From Acidovorax soli (lineage in GTDB: Bacteria; Pseudomonadota; Gammaproteobacteria; Burkholderiales; Burkholderiaceae_C): 64,000 nt of DNA. The notes below the pieces were generated by a model. That model was not told the DNA's origin, did no database searches, and saw nothing but the letters and a program-made list of their open reading frames with translations. The stretch spans positions 22,953-86,952 of the forward strand of contig NZ_FNQJ01000013.1 in NCBI RefSeq assembly GCF_900107605.1. The letters run 5' to 3'. Below are positions 29,203-38,984 of the stretch, one piece after another (within the stretch, counting starts at the first letter, position 1; every line of letters begins with the position of its first letter). A program made the translations under genes and the position numbers.

Positions 29203-31590
29203 TCATGTTTTGGCGCTCTGGATGGCTTCCCACACGCGATGCGGCGATGCGGGCATGTCGAAGTCCTTCACGCCCAGCGGGTGTAAAGCATCCAGCACGG
29301 CGTTGATCACCGCCGGCGGCGAGCCGATGGCCCCGGCCTCGCCGCAGCCCTTGGTGCCCAGCGGGTTGTGCGTGCAGGGCGTGCACACATGGCCGAGCTG
29401 GAAGGTGGGAAAGTCGTCGGCGCGCGGCATGGCGTAGTCCATGAAGCTGCCGGTGAGCAGCTGGCCCGTTTCGCGGTCGTACACGCAGTTTTCCAGCAGC
29501 GCCTGGCCGATGCCCTGCACCAGGCCGCCGTGCACCTGGCCTTCCACGATCATGGGGTTGATGATGGTGCCGAAGTCGTCCACCGCAGTGAACCGGTCCA
29601 CGCGGGTCAAGCCCGTGGCCGGGTCCACTTCCACCTCGCAGATGTAGGTGCCCGCAGGAAAGGTGAAGTTGGTCGGGTCGTAGAACGCGGTCTCGTTCAA
29701 ACCCGGTTCGAGCTTGTCGAGCGGGTAGTTGTGCGGCACGTAGGCCGTGAGCGCCACCTGGCCGAAGGGGATCTTCTTGTCGGTGCCGCGCACGGTGAAT
29801 TCGCCGCCGCTGAAGTCGATGTCGGCATCGCTGGCTTCCATGAGGTGCGCGGCAATCTTCTTGGCCTTGGCCTCGATCTTGTCCAGCGCCTTCATGATGG
29901 CCGCGCCGCCCACGCTGATGGAGCGCGAGCCGTAGGTGCCCATGCCAAACGGCACGCGGCCCGTGTCGCCGTGCACGATGTCCACGTTTTCCACCGGGAT
30001 GCCCAGGCGCGCGGCCACCACCTGCGCAAAGGTGGTCTCGTGCCCCTGGCCGTGGCTGTGCGAGCCGGTGAACACCGTCACGCTGCCCGTGGGGTGCACG
30101 CGCACCTCGCCGCATTCGAACAGCCCGGCGCGCGCGCCCAGGGCGCCCGCGATGTTGGACGGCGCAATGCCGCAGGCCTCGATGTAGCTGCTGTAGCCGA
30201 TGCCACGCTTCAAACCCTTCGCCTCGCTGGCCGCCCGGCGTGCGGCAAAGCCGGCCACATCGGCCAGTTGCTCGGCCTGCGCCATGCAGGCGTGGTAGTC
30301 GCCAATGTCGTATTGCAGCGCCACCGGCGTCTGGTAGGGGAAGCTGGTGATGAAGTTGCGCTTGCGGATCTCGTCTTGCGCCAGCCCCATGTCCCAGGCG
30401 CAGCGCGAGACCAGGCGCTCCAGCAGGTAGGTGGCCTCGGGCCGGCCCGCACCGCGGTAGGCATCCACCGGGGCCGTGTTGGTGAACCAGGCATCCACTT
30501 CCACATGGACCTGCGGTGTGCTGTATTGCCCGGCCAGCAGCGTGGCATACAGGATGGTGGGCACCGCGCTGGCAAAGGTGGAGAGGTAGGCGCCCACGTT
30601 CGCGTCGGTGTGCACGCGCAGGGCCAGGAACTTGCCGTTGGCATCCATGGCCATTTCGGCGTGGCTGACATGGTCGCGGCCATGCGCATCCGAGAGGAAG
30701 GACTCGCTGCGGTCGGCCACCCACTTGATGTTGCGGTTGAGCTTTTTGGCGGCCCAGGTCAGGCACACGTCCTCGGCATACAGAAAGATCTTGGAACCGA
30801 AGCCGCCGCCCACATCGGGCGCGATCACGCGCACCTTGTGCTCGGGCAGGCCCATCACAAAGGCCGTCATCAAGAGGCGCTCGACATGCGGGTTCTGGTT
30901 GCTCACATACAGCGTGTATTCGTCGTTCGCACGGCTGTAGCTGCCAATGGCGGCGCGCGGCTCCATGGCGTTGGGGATCAGGCGGTTGTTGACCAGATCG
31001 AGCTTCGTCACATGCGCGGCGCCGGCGAACACGGCGTCCACCGCGCCCTTGTCGCCGATCGCCCATTTGAAGCAATGGTTGTCGGCAGCGATGTCGTGCA
31101 CCACCGCCCCGGCCACCTTGCCGGCGGCGGCATCGGCCACGTTGACCACGGCGGGCAGCACGTCGTAGTCCACCTCCACCAGCTCGGCGGCGTCGCGCGC
31201 CTGCTGCTGGGTTTGCGCCACCACCATGGCCACATGGTCGCCCACGTAGCGCACCTTGCCCTGCGCCAGGATGGGGTGCGGCGGCTCCTTCATGGGCTCG
31301 CCGTTGGTGCTGGTGATGAGCCAGCCGCAGGGCAGGCCGTTGATGCTGTCGGCGGCCACATCGGCGCCGGTGAAAACGCCCAGCACGCCCGGCGCGGCCT
31401 GGGCGGCGCTGGCGTTGATGCGGTTGATTTTGGCGTGCGCGTGCGGCGAGCGCACGAACACCGCGTGGCTTTGCGCGGCCAGCACCACGTCGTCGGTGTA
31501 CTGGCCCGCACCGGTCAGGAAACGGTAGTCTTCCTTGCGCTTGAGCGATTCGCCGATGTGCGGCAGCTTGGAAAAGTCGGATGCACCCAT
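29203..31590 (-). CDS. coxL: Mo-binding large subunit, CO-dehydrogenase form II type
   Basis: 795 residues of the xanthine oxidase family. Seen: an N-terminal ald/xan dehydrogenase a/b hammerhead, [16 protein letters not shown] near 259-274 (Mo-pterin contact), the active-site loop AYRGAGR at 377-383 and [14 protein letters not shown] near the C-terminus with the catalytic Glu. The AYRGAGR loop marks form II; genuine CO dehydrogenases (form I) carry AYxCSFR with a Cu-binding Cys. CO oxidation is therefore not supported, and the substrate is unknown. Second gene of the operon, 18 bp after coxS. Confidence 0.9.
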   Translation of the reverse strand: MGASDFSKLPHIGESLKRKEDYRFLTGAGQYTDDVVLAAQSHAVFVRSPHAHAKINRINASAAQAAPGVLGVFTGADVAADSINGLPCGWLITSTNGEPMKEPPHPILAQGKVRYVGDHVAMVVAQTQQQARDAAELVEVDYDVLPAVVNVADAAAGKVAGAVVHDIAADNHCFKWAIGDKGAVDAVFAGAAHVTKLDLVNNRLIPNAMEPRAAIGSYSRANDEYTLYVSNQNPHVERLLMTAFVMGLPEHKVRVIAPDVGGGFGSKIFLYAEDVCLTWAAKKLNRNIKWVADRSESFLSDAHGRDHVSHAEMAMDANGKFLALRVHTDANVGAYLSTFASAVPTILYATLLAGQYSTPQVHVEVDAWFTNTAPVDAYRGAGRPEATYLLERLVSRCAWDMGLAQDEIRKRNFITSFPYQTPVALQYDIGDYHACMAQAEQLADVAGFAARRAASEAKGLKRGIGYSSYIEACGIAPSNIAGALGARAGLFECGEVRVHPTGSVTVFTGSHSHGQGHETTFAQVVAARLGIPVENVDIVHGDTGRVPFGMGTYGSRSISVGGAAIMKALDKIEAKAKKIAAHLMEASDADIDFSGGEFTVRGTDKKIPFGQVALTAYVPHNYPLDKLEPGLNETAFYDPTNFTFPAGTYICEVEVDPATGLTRVDRFTAVDDFGTIINPMIVEGQVHGGLVQGIGQALLENCVYDRETGQLLTGSFMDYAMPRADDFPTFQLGHVCTPCTHNPLGTKGCGEAGAIGSPPAVINAVLDALHPLGVKDFDMPASPHRVWEAIQSAKT

Positions 31591-31608
31591 GGTTGTTCTC
31601 CCCTGTGT

Positions 31609-32079
31609 TTATGCCGACGCCATGGCCTTCTGGCCGACCTGCACCGCGCGCACGATGTTCTGGTAGCCCGTGCAGCGGCAGATGTTGCCTTCGAGCAGCT
31701 CGCGGATCTCGCCTTCGCTGGCGTGGGGGTGGTTCTTGCACAGGTCCACCGCGCTCATCACCATGCCGGGGGTGCAGAAGCCGCACTGCAGGCCATGGCA
31801 CTCCTTGAAGGCCGCCTGCATGGGGTGCATGGTGCCGTCGGGCGCGGCCAGGCCTTCGATGGTCTGCACCTCGGCGCCCTGCGCCTGCACGGCCAGCATG
31901 GCGCAGGATTTGACGGCACGGCCGTTGACGATCACGGTGCAGGCGCCGCACTGGCTGGTGTCGCAGCCCACATGGGTGCCGGTGAGCAGCAGGTGCTCGC
32001 GCAGCGCATGGACAAGCAGGGTGTTGGGAGGAACGTCAACACGGGCGGCACGCCCGTTGACCGTGAACTGGACTTGCAT
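31609..32079 (-). CDS. coxS: [2Fe-2S] small subunit, CoxS-like
   Basis: 156 residues. Plant-type ferredoxin cluster Cys39, Cys44, Cys47, Cys59 ([11 protein letters not shown]) and the second cluster Cys99, Cys102, Cys134, Cys136 ([18 protein letters not shown]). It passes electrons from the Mo centre to FAD. AGGAGA nine bases before ATG 32079 sets the start. First gene of the leftward operon, divergent from an AcoR-like regulator. Confidence 0.92.
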   Translation of the reverse strand: MQVQFTVNGRAARVDVPPNTLLVHALREHLLLTGTHVGCDTSQCGACTVIVNGRAVKSCAMLAVQAQGAEVQTIEGLAAPDGTMHPMQAAFKECHGLQCGFCTPGMVMSAVDLCKNHPHASEGEIRELLEGNICRCTGYQNIVRAVQVGQKAMASA

Positions 32080-32202
32080 CTGGCTGTCTCCTGAAGCGGT
32101 GTTGGCTGGAACTGCAAACCGCATCTTGGGCCGAGCGCACCCACTGATTCCTAGGGAGAACCCTCGGTTCCTGGAAGGCCGCAGGGGATATTCTCAAAAT
32201 GA

Positions 32203-32231
32203 AACATGTTGCAGTGCACATGCGGACTGCA
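32203..32231. promoter_or_regulatory. Candidate regulator-binding palindromes before coxS
   Basis: AACATGTT (32203-32210) adjoins TGCAGT-N10-ACTGCA (32210-32231). Both lie in the 212-bp region between coxS and the divergent Fis-type regulator. Spacing of about two helical turns suits a dimeric HTH protein. No -24/-12 promoter was seen. Function is inferred. Confidence 0.4.
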
Positions 32232-32291
32232 TCCCAAGGGCGGCGCCACATCTGCCGCGCACCCAGCGCCACCCCCTCTACCGGAGGTTCC

Positions 32292-33452
32292 ATGCTTGCC
32301 GTTGCCCCGCCCATCCCCACCGAGCGCCAGCACCTGATTGCCCAGGCGCGCAGCGCCATGCTCAGCCAGGGGCCCTTGCCCGCCACGCTGGCCATCGAGC
32401 CCTGGATCGTGCGCTCGTGGCAGCGCTGCCTGGCCAGCGGGCACCGGCCCGCGCAGGCGCTGGTGTTCAACGTCGTCAGCGCCCGCGCCGTGCAGCGCAC
32501 CGCCGAGCAGCACGCCACGCTGCTGCAAGCGGCCCGGCCCGTGCTGGAACAACTCGCCCGCGCCATTGCAGACGTGCACTATTTCGCCCTGCTGACCGAC
32601 GCGCGCGGCATGGTGATCGCGGTGCAGGGCGCGTTGGACCGCCATGACCCCCGCGCCCGCGCCATCGGCCGCGTGGGCATCGACCTGTCCGAGGCCGCCG
32701 TGGGTACCACCGCCATCGGCGCTGCACTGGCCGAGCTGCAGCCGGTGTGGTTGCACCGGGGCGAACATTTCTTTGACGCCAACAGCGGCTACAGCTGCGC
32801 CGGCGCACCCCTGTTCGGGCCCCAGGGCCAGTGCGTGGACATGCTCGACCTGACCGGCGTGGATGTGCCCGAGCGGCCCGAGCTGCGCCACCTGGTCGCC
32901 TGCTCGGCCCGCGCCATCGAGGACGCCCTGCTGCTGCAACTGCCGCACGCGCTGCTGCTGCGCATCAACTGGCCGGGCAGCACGCTGGGTGGCGACGGCG
33001 ACGGCCTGATGGCGCTGGACGCCGACGGCGCCGTGCTGGGCACCAACACCATGGCACGCCAGCTGGTGCCGCAGCCGCTGCGCGAGCCCGGCGCGCCAGT
33101 GCATTGCAGCGATCTGCTGGCCCTGCCGTGGCCCCTGCTGTTCGATGCGGGGCAGCGCCCACCGGCCGTGCCGCTGGACCTGCCCCTGTGGTCGGGCCTG
33201 CGCCTGCAGGGCCTGGCCCTGCGATCCCATCCGGCCCGCACGCCATCCCGCCTGGCGCACACCGTCCCGGCGGTGGCCGGCGCCAGCAGCCCGGCGCCGC
33301 TGCGCGCGGCCGAAGCCGCCCTCATCCGCCAGGCTGTGCAGGATGCGCGCGGCAACGTGGCCGAAGCCGCCCGCGCACTGGGCATCAGCCGCGCCACGGT
33401 GTACCGCAAGCTCGGGACAGTCAAAAGACAGGGTTCACGCGAATTTTGGTAA
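32292..33452 (+). CDS. AcoR-like regulator without AAA+ domain
   Basis: 386 residues. The N-terminus has the AcoR hallmark [13 protein letters not shown], then a GAF-type sensor region (about 80-200, with VGTTAIG), and the C-terminus carries a Fis-type helix-turn-helix [20 protein letters not shown]. The AAA+ sigma-54 interaction domain present in AcoR (GxxGTGKE, GAFTGA) is missing, so it probably acts as an ordinary repressor or sigma-70 activator. GGAGG four bases before ATG 32292 decides the start. Divergent from the Mo-hydroxylase operon, hence its likely regulator. Confidence 0.82.
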   Translation: MLAVAPPIPTERQHLIAQARSAMLSQGPLPATLAIEPWIVRSWQRCLASGHRPAQALVFNVVSARAVQRTAEQHATLLQAARPVLEQLARAIADVHYFALLTDARGMVIAVQGALDRHDPRARAIGRVGIDLSEAAVGTTAIGAALAELQPVWLHRGEHFFDANSGYSCAGAPLFGPQGQCVDMLDLTGVDVPERPELRHLVACSARAIEDALLLQLPHALLLRINWPGSTLGGDGDGLMALDADGAVLGTNTMARQLVPQPLREPGAPVHCSDLLALPWPLLFDAGQRPPAVPLDLPLWSGLRLQGLALRSHPARTPSRLAHTVPAVAGASSPAPLRAAEAALIRQAVQDARGNVAEAARALGISRATVYRKLGTVKRQGSREFW

Positions 33453-33456
33453 AAAG

Positions 33457-33524
33457 CGGCCATAGCGCTTGGACTTGAATCCGCCCATTCCTACAAAGCG
33501 TCAAAAGCTATATTTTCAATAGCG
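33457..33524. repeat. Degenerate family A repeat
   Basis: The 187-bp gap before the ABC transporter contains CATAGCGCTTGGACTTGAAT, AAAGCGTCAAAAGCTATATT and AATAGCG. It resembles the AGCGCTT/AAGCG/AGCTAT order of family A but is diverged. Confidence 0.4.
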
Positions 33525-33639
33525 ATCTTGTTGCTTTTCTTGTCTCTTGCGACTGTCCGCAAGGTTCTCGGCCTGCGCACGGCAGGCTGGGCTGCGGCGA
33601 CAATCCTCAGGGCAAGCCGTGCACCACACCGAACAACCC

Positions 33640-35400
33640 ATGCCCCACGAAAATCCATCAGGCTTCAACGCCCGCCTGTGGCGCCGTTTCGTGCAGATTG
33701 CACGGCCCTACTGGCAATCCGAGGAGCGCTGGCGCTCGCGCGGTCTGCTGGCGCTGCTGGTGTTGCTGCTGCTGGGGCAGACCGCCTTCAATGTGTGGTT
33801 CAACCACGAAACCGGCGAATTCACGTCCGCGCTGGCGGCGCACGATGCAGACCGCTTCTGGGCTTCCATCCGGCGCTACACCCTCATCCTGGTAGCGGCC
33901 GTGCCGATCTACGCGCTGTATTACTACGTGCGCGACACCCTGGGCCTGCGCTGGCGACGCTGGCTCACGCAGCATTTTCTGGCGCGCTATTTCGAGCAGC
34001 GGGCCTATTACCGGCTGAATGCCATCGTGGGCATCGACAACCCCGACCAGCGCATCGCGGAAGACATCAACGCGTTCACGCAGCAGTCGCTGTATTTTTC
34101 GATGATCGCGCTGGGCGCGGTGATCCAGCTGATTGCGTTTGCCAGTGTGCTGTGGGCCATCTCGCAGGGGCTGGTCTATTTTCTGATCGGCTACGCCATC
34201 TTCAGCACCGTGTTCACCGCCAAGGTCTTTGGCCAGCGCCTGATCGGGTTGAACTACCGCCAGCTGCAGCGCGAGGCCGATTTCCGCTTCAGCCTGGTGC
34301 GGGTGCGCGAGCATGCCGAGCCCATCGCCTTTCACAGTGGCGAGCAGCGTGAAATGTCCACCCTGCGACGCATTTTTGACGCCCTGTATGCCAACTACCA
34401 GCAGGTGCTGCGCTGGCAGTTCAAGCTCAACCTGTTCCAGTACACCCACAGCTTCCTGACCATCGTGCTGCCCAGCGTGATCATTGCCAACCAGGTGCTC
34501 TCGGGCGACCTGGAGGTCGGGCGGGCCATTCAGGCCGCAGGCGCCTTTGCGGCCATCCTGAGCGCGCTGACGGTGATCGTCGAGCATTTCGAAAGCCTGA
34601 GCCGCTTCTCGGCCGGCGTGGACCGGCTGCATGCGTTTGCCACCACCCTCGAAGGCCAGGCGCTGCCCCCCGTGCCCCCCGTGCCCCCCGCACCGCAGGG
34701 CACCAGCGAGCCCAGCCTCGAACCCGCGGTCCATATCCACACCGTGCCCGGCTTCGAACTGGGGGTCACGCAGCTGACGGTGCTCACCCCCAACCGCGAA
34801 CACCTGCTGCTGCGCGACCTCACGCTCCGCGTGCACCCTGGCCGGGGCCTGCTGATCGTGGGGCCCAGCGGCGCGGGCAAAAGCTCGCTGCTGCGCGTGG
34901 TGGCCGGGCTGTGGGCCACCGGGTCTGGCGAAGTGGTGCGCCCCGCCGACCCCGACATGCTTTTTCTGCCCCAGAACCCCTACCTGCCCCTGGGCGACCT
35001 GCGCTGCCAGCTGCTCTACCCCCAGACGGAACGTGAAATTACGGACGCGGAGCTGCAGCAATGGCTGGAGCGGGTGAACCTGCCCACACTGGCCGAGCGC
35101 TTCGGCGGGCTGGGCGCCCACCTCGATTGGGCCAAGGTGCTGTCGGTCGGCGAGCAACAGCGCCTGGCCTTTGCCCGTGCGCTGCTGGCCAAGCCCCGCT
35201 ACCTGCTGCTGGACGAAGCCACCAGTGCGCTCGATGCCGCCAACGAGGCGCTGCTGTACGGACAGCTGGCGGGCCTGTCGATCACGCCAGTGAGTGTGAG
35301 CCACCACCGGAGCGTGCTGGAATACCACCACCAGGTACTGGAACTGGCGGGCGACGGCCGCTGGGCGTTGCATGCCGCGGGCCACTACCACTGGACATGA
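33640..35400 (+). CDS. SbmA/YddA-type ABC transporter (permease-ATPase fusion)
   Basis: 586 residues. An SbmA/BacA-like membrane domain (about 1-340, with FNVWFNHETGEFTSAL and YYYVRDTLGLRWRRWL) is followed by an ATPase: Walker A GPSGAGKSSLLRVVAGLW, signature LSVGEQQRLAFARALL, Walker B LLLDEATSALD. A Pro-rich linker of repeated PPVPP separates them. In E. coli YddA and SbmA relatives handle peptides or cobalamin/long-chain compounds. ATG 33640 gives the usual N-terminus; earlier in-frame codons are non-homologous. Confidence 0.87.
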   Translation: MPHENPSGFNARLWRRFVQIARPYWQSEERWRSRGLLALLVLLLLGQTAFNVWFNHETGEFTSALAAHDADRFWASIRRYTLILVAAVPIYALYYYVRDTLGLRWRRWLTQHFLARYFEQRAYYRLNAIVGIDNPDQRIAEDINAFTQQSLYFSMIALGAVIQLIAFASVLWAISQGLVYFLIGYAIFSTVFTAKVFGQRLIGLNYRQLQREADFRFSLVRVREHAEPIAFHSGEQREMSTLRRIFDALYANYQQVLRWQFKLNLFQYTHSFLTIVLPSVIIANQVLSGDLEVGRAIQAAGAFAAILSALTVIVEHFESLSRFSAGVDRLHAFATTLEGQALPPVPPVPPAPQGTSEPSLEPAVHIHTVPGFELGVTQLTVLTPNREHLLLRDLTLRVHPGRGLLIVGPSGAGKSSLLRVVAGLWATGSGEVVRPADPDMLFLPQNPYLPLGDLRCQLLYPQTEREITDAELQQWLERVNLPTLAERFGGLGAHLDWAKVLSVGEQQRLAFARALLAKPRYLLLDEATSALDAANEALLYGQLAGLSITPVSVSHHRSVLEYHHQVLELAGDGRWALHAAGHYHWT

Positions 35401-35485
35401 ATACCCGGCGGCGGGCCCGCACAACCGCCAGGCGACGGCATGGCCCTGCAGGGGGCCATTGAAAGCACCGGACTATCATCGCCCC

Positions 35486-37183
35486 ATGCTGATCGAGACC
35501 CTGGACACCGCGCGCGACCTGGGGCGCCTGAAAGAGATTCTGGGCGTGATGGTGCGCCACGGATTTGGCGACACCGTGCGCCGCCTCGGCCTGGCCGACA
35601 AGCTGGAGCGCGCCGGCCAGGCACTCCACTGGAACCTGGCGGGCGACCTGGCCCGCGTCGAGCCGCCCGTGCAGGTACGGCTGGCACTGGAAGAGCTGGG
35701 CCCCACCTTCGTCAAGTTCGGGCAGCTTTTGGCGGGCCGGGCCGATCTGTTCGGCCCCGACTGGATTGCCGAGTTCGAGAAGCTCCACAGCCATGTCCCG
35801 GCCGTTCCCCTGGAGGCGCTGCGCCCCCAGTTGCGCCAGGACCTGGGGGATGAGCCCGAGGCAGTTTTTGCGCGCTTTGACACCGAGCCGCTGGCCGCGG
35901 CCTCGATCGCACAGGTGCACCGCGCACAGCTGCCCGACGGTAGCGAGGTGGTGGTCAAGATACGCCGGCCTGGCATCAGCGAGGTGATCGAGGCCGACCT
36001 GCGCCTGCTGGAGCGGCTGGCCGCGCTGGCCGAAGCCGAACTGGCCGCCCTCAAGCCCTACCGCCCGCAGCAGCTGGTGCGCGAGTTCGCACGCTCACTG
36101 CGGCGCGAACTCAACCTGGCGGGCGAATGCCGCAGCGCCGAGCGCATTGCCGGCAACCTCACCAGTCTGCCCCACATCGTGGTGCCGCGCGTTTACTGGG
36201 AGCACACCAGTGAGCGCATCAACGTGCAGGAATTCATCGAGGGCGTGTCCGGCGGGCAGCTGGATGTGCTGACACCCGAAGCCGGCTTTGACCGCGCCTT
36301 ACTGGCCCGGCGCGGCGCCCAGGCCGTGCTGAAAATGATTGTGCAGGACGGCATCTTCCACGCCGATCCGCACCCCGGCAATGTGTTCTACCTGGAAGGC
36401 AACCGCATCGCTTTCATCGACTTCGGCATGGTGGGACGCCTGTCGCAGCGGCGACGCGACGAGCTGCTGCAGATGCTGCTGGGCCTGGTAGAGCGCCAGC
36501 CACAGGCGGTGGCCGAGGTGCTGCTGGACTGGGCGGGCGATGCCCACGGCGTGGACCTGGGGCAACTGGAGGTGGAGGTGGAGGCCTTTGTCGACCAGTA
36601 CCACGGCGTGCCCCTGGCCCAACTGCAGCTGGGCCAGATGCTGGCCGATGTGACCTCCATCCTGCGCGAGCACCACCTGGGCCTGCCACCCGACCTGGCC
36701 CTGCTCATCAAGGCCTTCATTTCGCTGGAAGGCATGGGCCGCAACCTGGACCCGGACTTTCACATGGCGACCGAGGCCCTGCCGCTGCTGCACCAGGTGG
36801 TGCGCACACGGTATGAACCGCGCGCACTGGCCGGCCGTGCCTGGCAGGCCTTGCGCCGGGCGCTGGCCACCGCCGAGCAATTGCCCGACGACCTGGCGCG
36901 CCTGCTGCGCAACGCGCGCCGGGGCCGCCTGCAGGTGGGTATCGAGCTGGCCCATCTCAAGCGGGTGGGCGACCAGATCGACCGCTCTGCCAACCGGCTG
37001 TCGATGGCGCTCATCATCTCGGCCCTCATCATCGGCTCATCCATCGTGATGACCGTGCAGGGCGGGCCCACGCTGTTCGGGCTACCGGCCTTTGGCTTCC
37101 TGGGCTTCTTTGGTGCCGTGGTCTGCGGGCTGTGGCTGGTGCGCGCCATCTGGCGCAGCAGCCACCATAGAGACGAGGATTGA
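35486..37183 (+). CDS. ubiB: UbiB/ABC1 atypical kinase for ubiquinone synthesis
   Basis: 565 residues. Typical UbiB features: the N-terminal KFGQLLAGRADLFG (KxGQ motif, residues near 76-89), AAASIAQVHRAQL (A-rich nucleotide loop), NVQEFIEGVSG, DPHPGNVFY and IDFGMVGRLSQ for metal binding, and two hydrophobic C-terminal helices (SMALIISALIIGSSIVMTV). Required for aerobic ubiquinone biosynthesis at the inner membrane. Downstream of the ABC gene by 85 bp. Convergent with the tup operon. Confidence 0.9.
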   Translation: MLIETLDTARDLGRLKEILGVMVRHGFGDTVRRLGLADKLERAGQALHWNLAGDLARVEPPVQVRLALEELGPTFVKFGQLLAGRADLFGPDWIAEFEKLHSHVPAVPLEALRPQLRQDLGDEPEAVFARFDTEPLAAASIAQVHRAQLPDGSEVVVKIRRPGISEVIEADLRLLERLAALAEAELAALKPYRPQQLVREFARSLRRELNLAGECRSAERIAGNLTSLPHIVVPRVYWEHTSERINVQEFIEGVSGGQLDVLTPEAGFDRALLARRGAQAVLKMIVQDGIFHADPHPGNVFYLEGNRIAFIDFGMVGRLSQRRRDELLQMLLGLVERQPQAVAEVLLDWAGDAHGVDLGQLEVEVEAFVDQYHGVPLAQLQLGQMLADVTSILREHHLGLPPDLALLIKAFISLEGMGRNLDPDFHMATEALPLLHQVVRTRYEPRALAGRAWQALRRALATAEQLPDDLARLLRNARRGRLQVGIELAHLKRVGDQIDRSANRLSMALIISALIIGSSIVMTVQGGPTLFGLPAFGFLGFFGAVVCGLWLVRAIWRSSHHRDED

Positions 37184-37269
37184 GGAGGATCTGCAAGATC
37201 ACCCTTAAGGCAGCAGCCCCGCAAAGCGCTACGGCTGCTTACCCAAAACAAGGCCCCACCGCCACAAAG

Positions 37270-37362
37270 TCGGCATGGCCCATGCCAGTGCCACCGAGGA
37301 ACCGGCTGCGCCGTGCCATTGGTGGCGTCCCCATAGGGGATGCCTCGACGCGGCCCAGGGGG
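37270..37362 (-). repeat. 3'-end repeat element (family B) after tupA
   Basis: Begins directly after the tupA stop. Sense-strand order: GGGCCGCGTCGAGGC, hairpin TCCCC-TAT-GGGGA, GACGCC, then CAGCCGGTTCC and GGTGGCACTGGCA, matching 25246-25331 after coxG. Confidence 0.6.
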
Positions 37363-38190
37363 TCACTTCGCTGCGTTCGGGAAGAACAACTGCTCACCAC
37401 CGATCTTGTAGTTGGCGATCGCCGTCTGGCCCACGGGTGAAACCACCCAGTCCACGAATTTCTGCGCAGCCTGCACCTTCACATGCGGGTGCTTGGCGGG
37501 ATTCACCACCATCACGCCGTACTGGTTGAACAGGCGCTGGTCACCCTCCACCAGCACGGCCAGGTCGGCGCGGTTCTTGAAGTTGAGCCAGGTGCCCCGG
37601 TCGGCCAGCACATAGGCGCCGCTGGAGGCGGCAATGTTGAGCGCCGGGCCCATGCCGCAGCCGCACTCCTTGTAGCCGCTGCCCTTGGCGGCATCGGCGC
37701 CCGCCAGCTTCCAGTAGCGCAGTTCGGCGGCGTGGGTGCCGCTCTTGTCGCCACGCGAGACAAATTCGCCATTGCCAGCGGCCAGCTTTTTCAGCGCTTC
37801 CACGATGTCCTTGCCCTTGATACCGGCGGGATCGTTCCTGGGGCCGACCAGGATGAAGTCGTTGTACATCACGGGGTAGCGCTTCACGCCCCAGCCATCG
37901 GCCACAAACTTTTCCTCGGCCACCTGGTCGTGCACGAACAGCACATCGGCGTCACCGCGGCGCGCCGTGTCCAGCGCCTGGCCCGTACCCAGGGCCACCA
38001 CCTTCACGTCCAGGCCACTGGCCTTCTTGAACTCGGGCAGCAGATAACCGAACAGGCCCGACTGCTCGGTGGAGGTGGTGGACGCCATGGTGATGGACTG
38101 CGCGCTGGCGACTCCACAAACGGCCAAAACAATGGCTGAAAGCGCTTTACAAGTCAGCGTCAGAAGCCCAAAAGACTGCATGTTCTTCAT
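37363..38190 (-). CDS. tupA: Tungstate ABC transporter, substrate-binding protein
   Basis: 275 residues. Signal peptide to about GVASAQ (31). ASTTSTEQSGLFGYLLPEF (about 36-54) is the TupA oxyanion motif (TTSTxxSGL) seen in high-affinity tungstate receptors; further VALGTGQALDTARRGDADV and SRGDKSGTHAAELRYW complete the PstS/TupA pattern. The related WtpA/ModA motif differs. The start overlaps tupC stop (ATGA). The signal-peptide codons overlap a family A-like repeat. Confidence 0.87.
   Translation of the reverse strand: MKNMQSFGLLTLTCKALSAIVLAVCGVASAQSITMASTTSTEQSGLFGYLLPEFKKASGLDVKVVALGTGQALDTARRGDADVLFVHDQVAEEKFVADGWGVKRYPVMYNDFILVGPRNDPAGIKGKDIVEALKKLAAGNGEFVSRGDKSGTHAAELRYWKLAGADAAKGSGYKECGCGMGPALNIAASSGAYVLADRGTWLNFKNRADLAVLVEGDQRLFNQYGVMVVNPAKHPHVKVQAAQKFVDWVVSPVGQTAIANYKIGGEQLFFPNAAK
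38123..38160 (-). repeat. Family A-like sequence inside the tupA signal peptide
   Basis: Coding strand: GCTGACTTGTAAAGCGCTTT followed by CAGCCATTGTTTTGGC. It resembles the AGCGCT-CAGC-AT order of the dispersed repeat. Weak match. Confidence 0.3.
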
Positions 38191-38984
38191 ACCATTTCTC
38201 CTTTGACAAACAACCGGGCGGCGTCGGGCAGGGGGCCGTTGAAAAAGTCGTGCACGGGCAAATCGGCCAGCACAGCGCCGTGTTCGAGATAAATCACCCG
38301 GCTGGCCAGCCGCTTGACCTGGCCCAGGTTGTGGCTGCTGAAGACCATGGTCACGGGGTGGGCCGGGCCCGCCTGGCCGTGGCTGGCGGCCAGGTCGGCC
38401 ATCAGCAGCTCGACCTCGCGCTTGGCGTGCGGGTCGAGGCTGGCGGTGGGCTCGTCGAGCAGCAGCACATCGGGTCGCAGCGCCCAGGCCCGCGCCAGCG
38501 CCACCCGCTGCTGCTGCCCGCCCGAGAGGGTGCGCGCGCCTTGCGCCGCAATGCCCTCCAGCCCCACGCGCTGCAATGCCAGCAACGCCTGCGCGCGCGC
38601 GTCACGCCAGCGCACACCCTGCAGCCACAGGCCCAGCGCCACGTTGTGCTGGGCGCTGGTGCGCAGCATGTGCGGGCGCTGGAACAGCATGGCCTGGCGG
38701 CGGCCATCGCTCCGCAGCAACTGGCCGCTGCTGGGTTTGGCCAGGCCGTGCAGCACGCGCAGCAGCGTGCTCTTGCCACAGCCATTGGCACCGATCAACG
38801 CCACGCGCTCGCCCGGGGCCACCGACAGATTCACACCCAGGAGCGCCTGCACGCGGCCATAGCGCACACCCACGCCGTGCAGGGAAAAAACAGGGGGATG
38901 ATCGGGCGGACTCAACGACGCCCGCGCCACCTTCACACCATCGGGCCAGGACGCAGCCGCGCCCGCGGCGGGCACTGCGCTCAT
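38187..38984 (-). CDS. tupC: Tungstate ABC transporter, ATPase
   Basis: 265 residues. Walker A GANGCGKSTLLRVLHGL, Q-loop MLFQRPHMLRTSA, signature LSGGQQQRVALARAW, Walker B LLLDEPTASLDPHAK. About 30 residues precede the core. Start ATG 38984 overlaps the tupB stop (ATGA) and its stop overlaps tupA, so the three are translationally coupled. Confidence 0.88.
   Translation of the reverse strand: MSAVPAAGAAASWPDGVKVARASLSPPDHPPVFSLHGVGVRYGRVQALLGVNLSVAPGERVALIGANGCGKSTLLRVLHGLAKPSSGQLLRSDGRRQAMLFQRPHMLRTSAQHNVALGLWLQGVRWRDARAQALLALQRVGLEGIAAQGARTLSGGQQQRVALARAWALRPDVLLLDEPTASLDPHAKREVELLMADLAASHGQAGPAHPVTMVFSSHNLGQVKRLASRVIYLEHGAVLADLPVHDFFNGPLPDAARLFVKGEMV

Noticed and set aside
29203..31590. 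Annotation as a true (form I) CO dehydrogenase
   Set aside because: The active-site loop is AYRGAGR without the copper-binding Cys of form I enzymes.
29060..31951. Open frame of 963 codons on the minus strand overlapping coxL in another frame
   Set aside because: Same strand as coxL but different frame; its product has no domain, while coxL has all Mo-hydroxylase motifs.
32080..32291. Sigma-54 promoter for the Mo-hydroxylase operon
   Set aside because: No GG-N10-GC pair with the right surroundings was found, and the regulator lacks the sigma-54 interaction domain.
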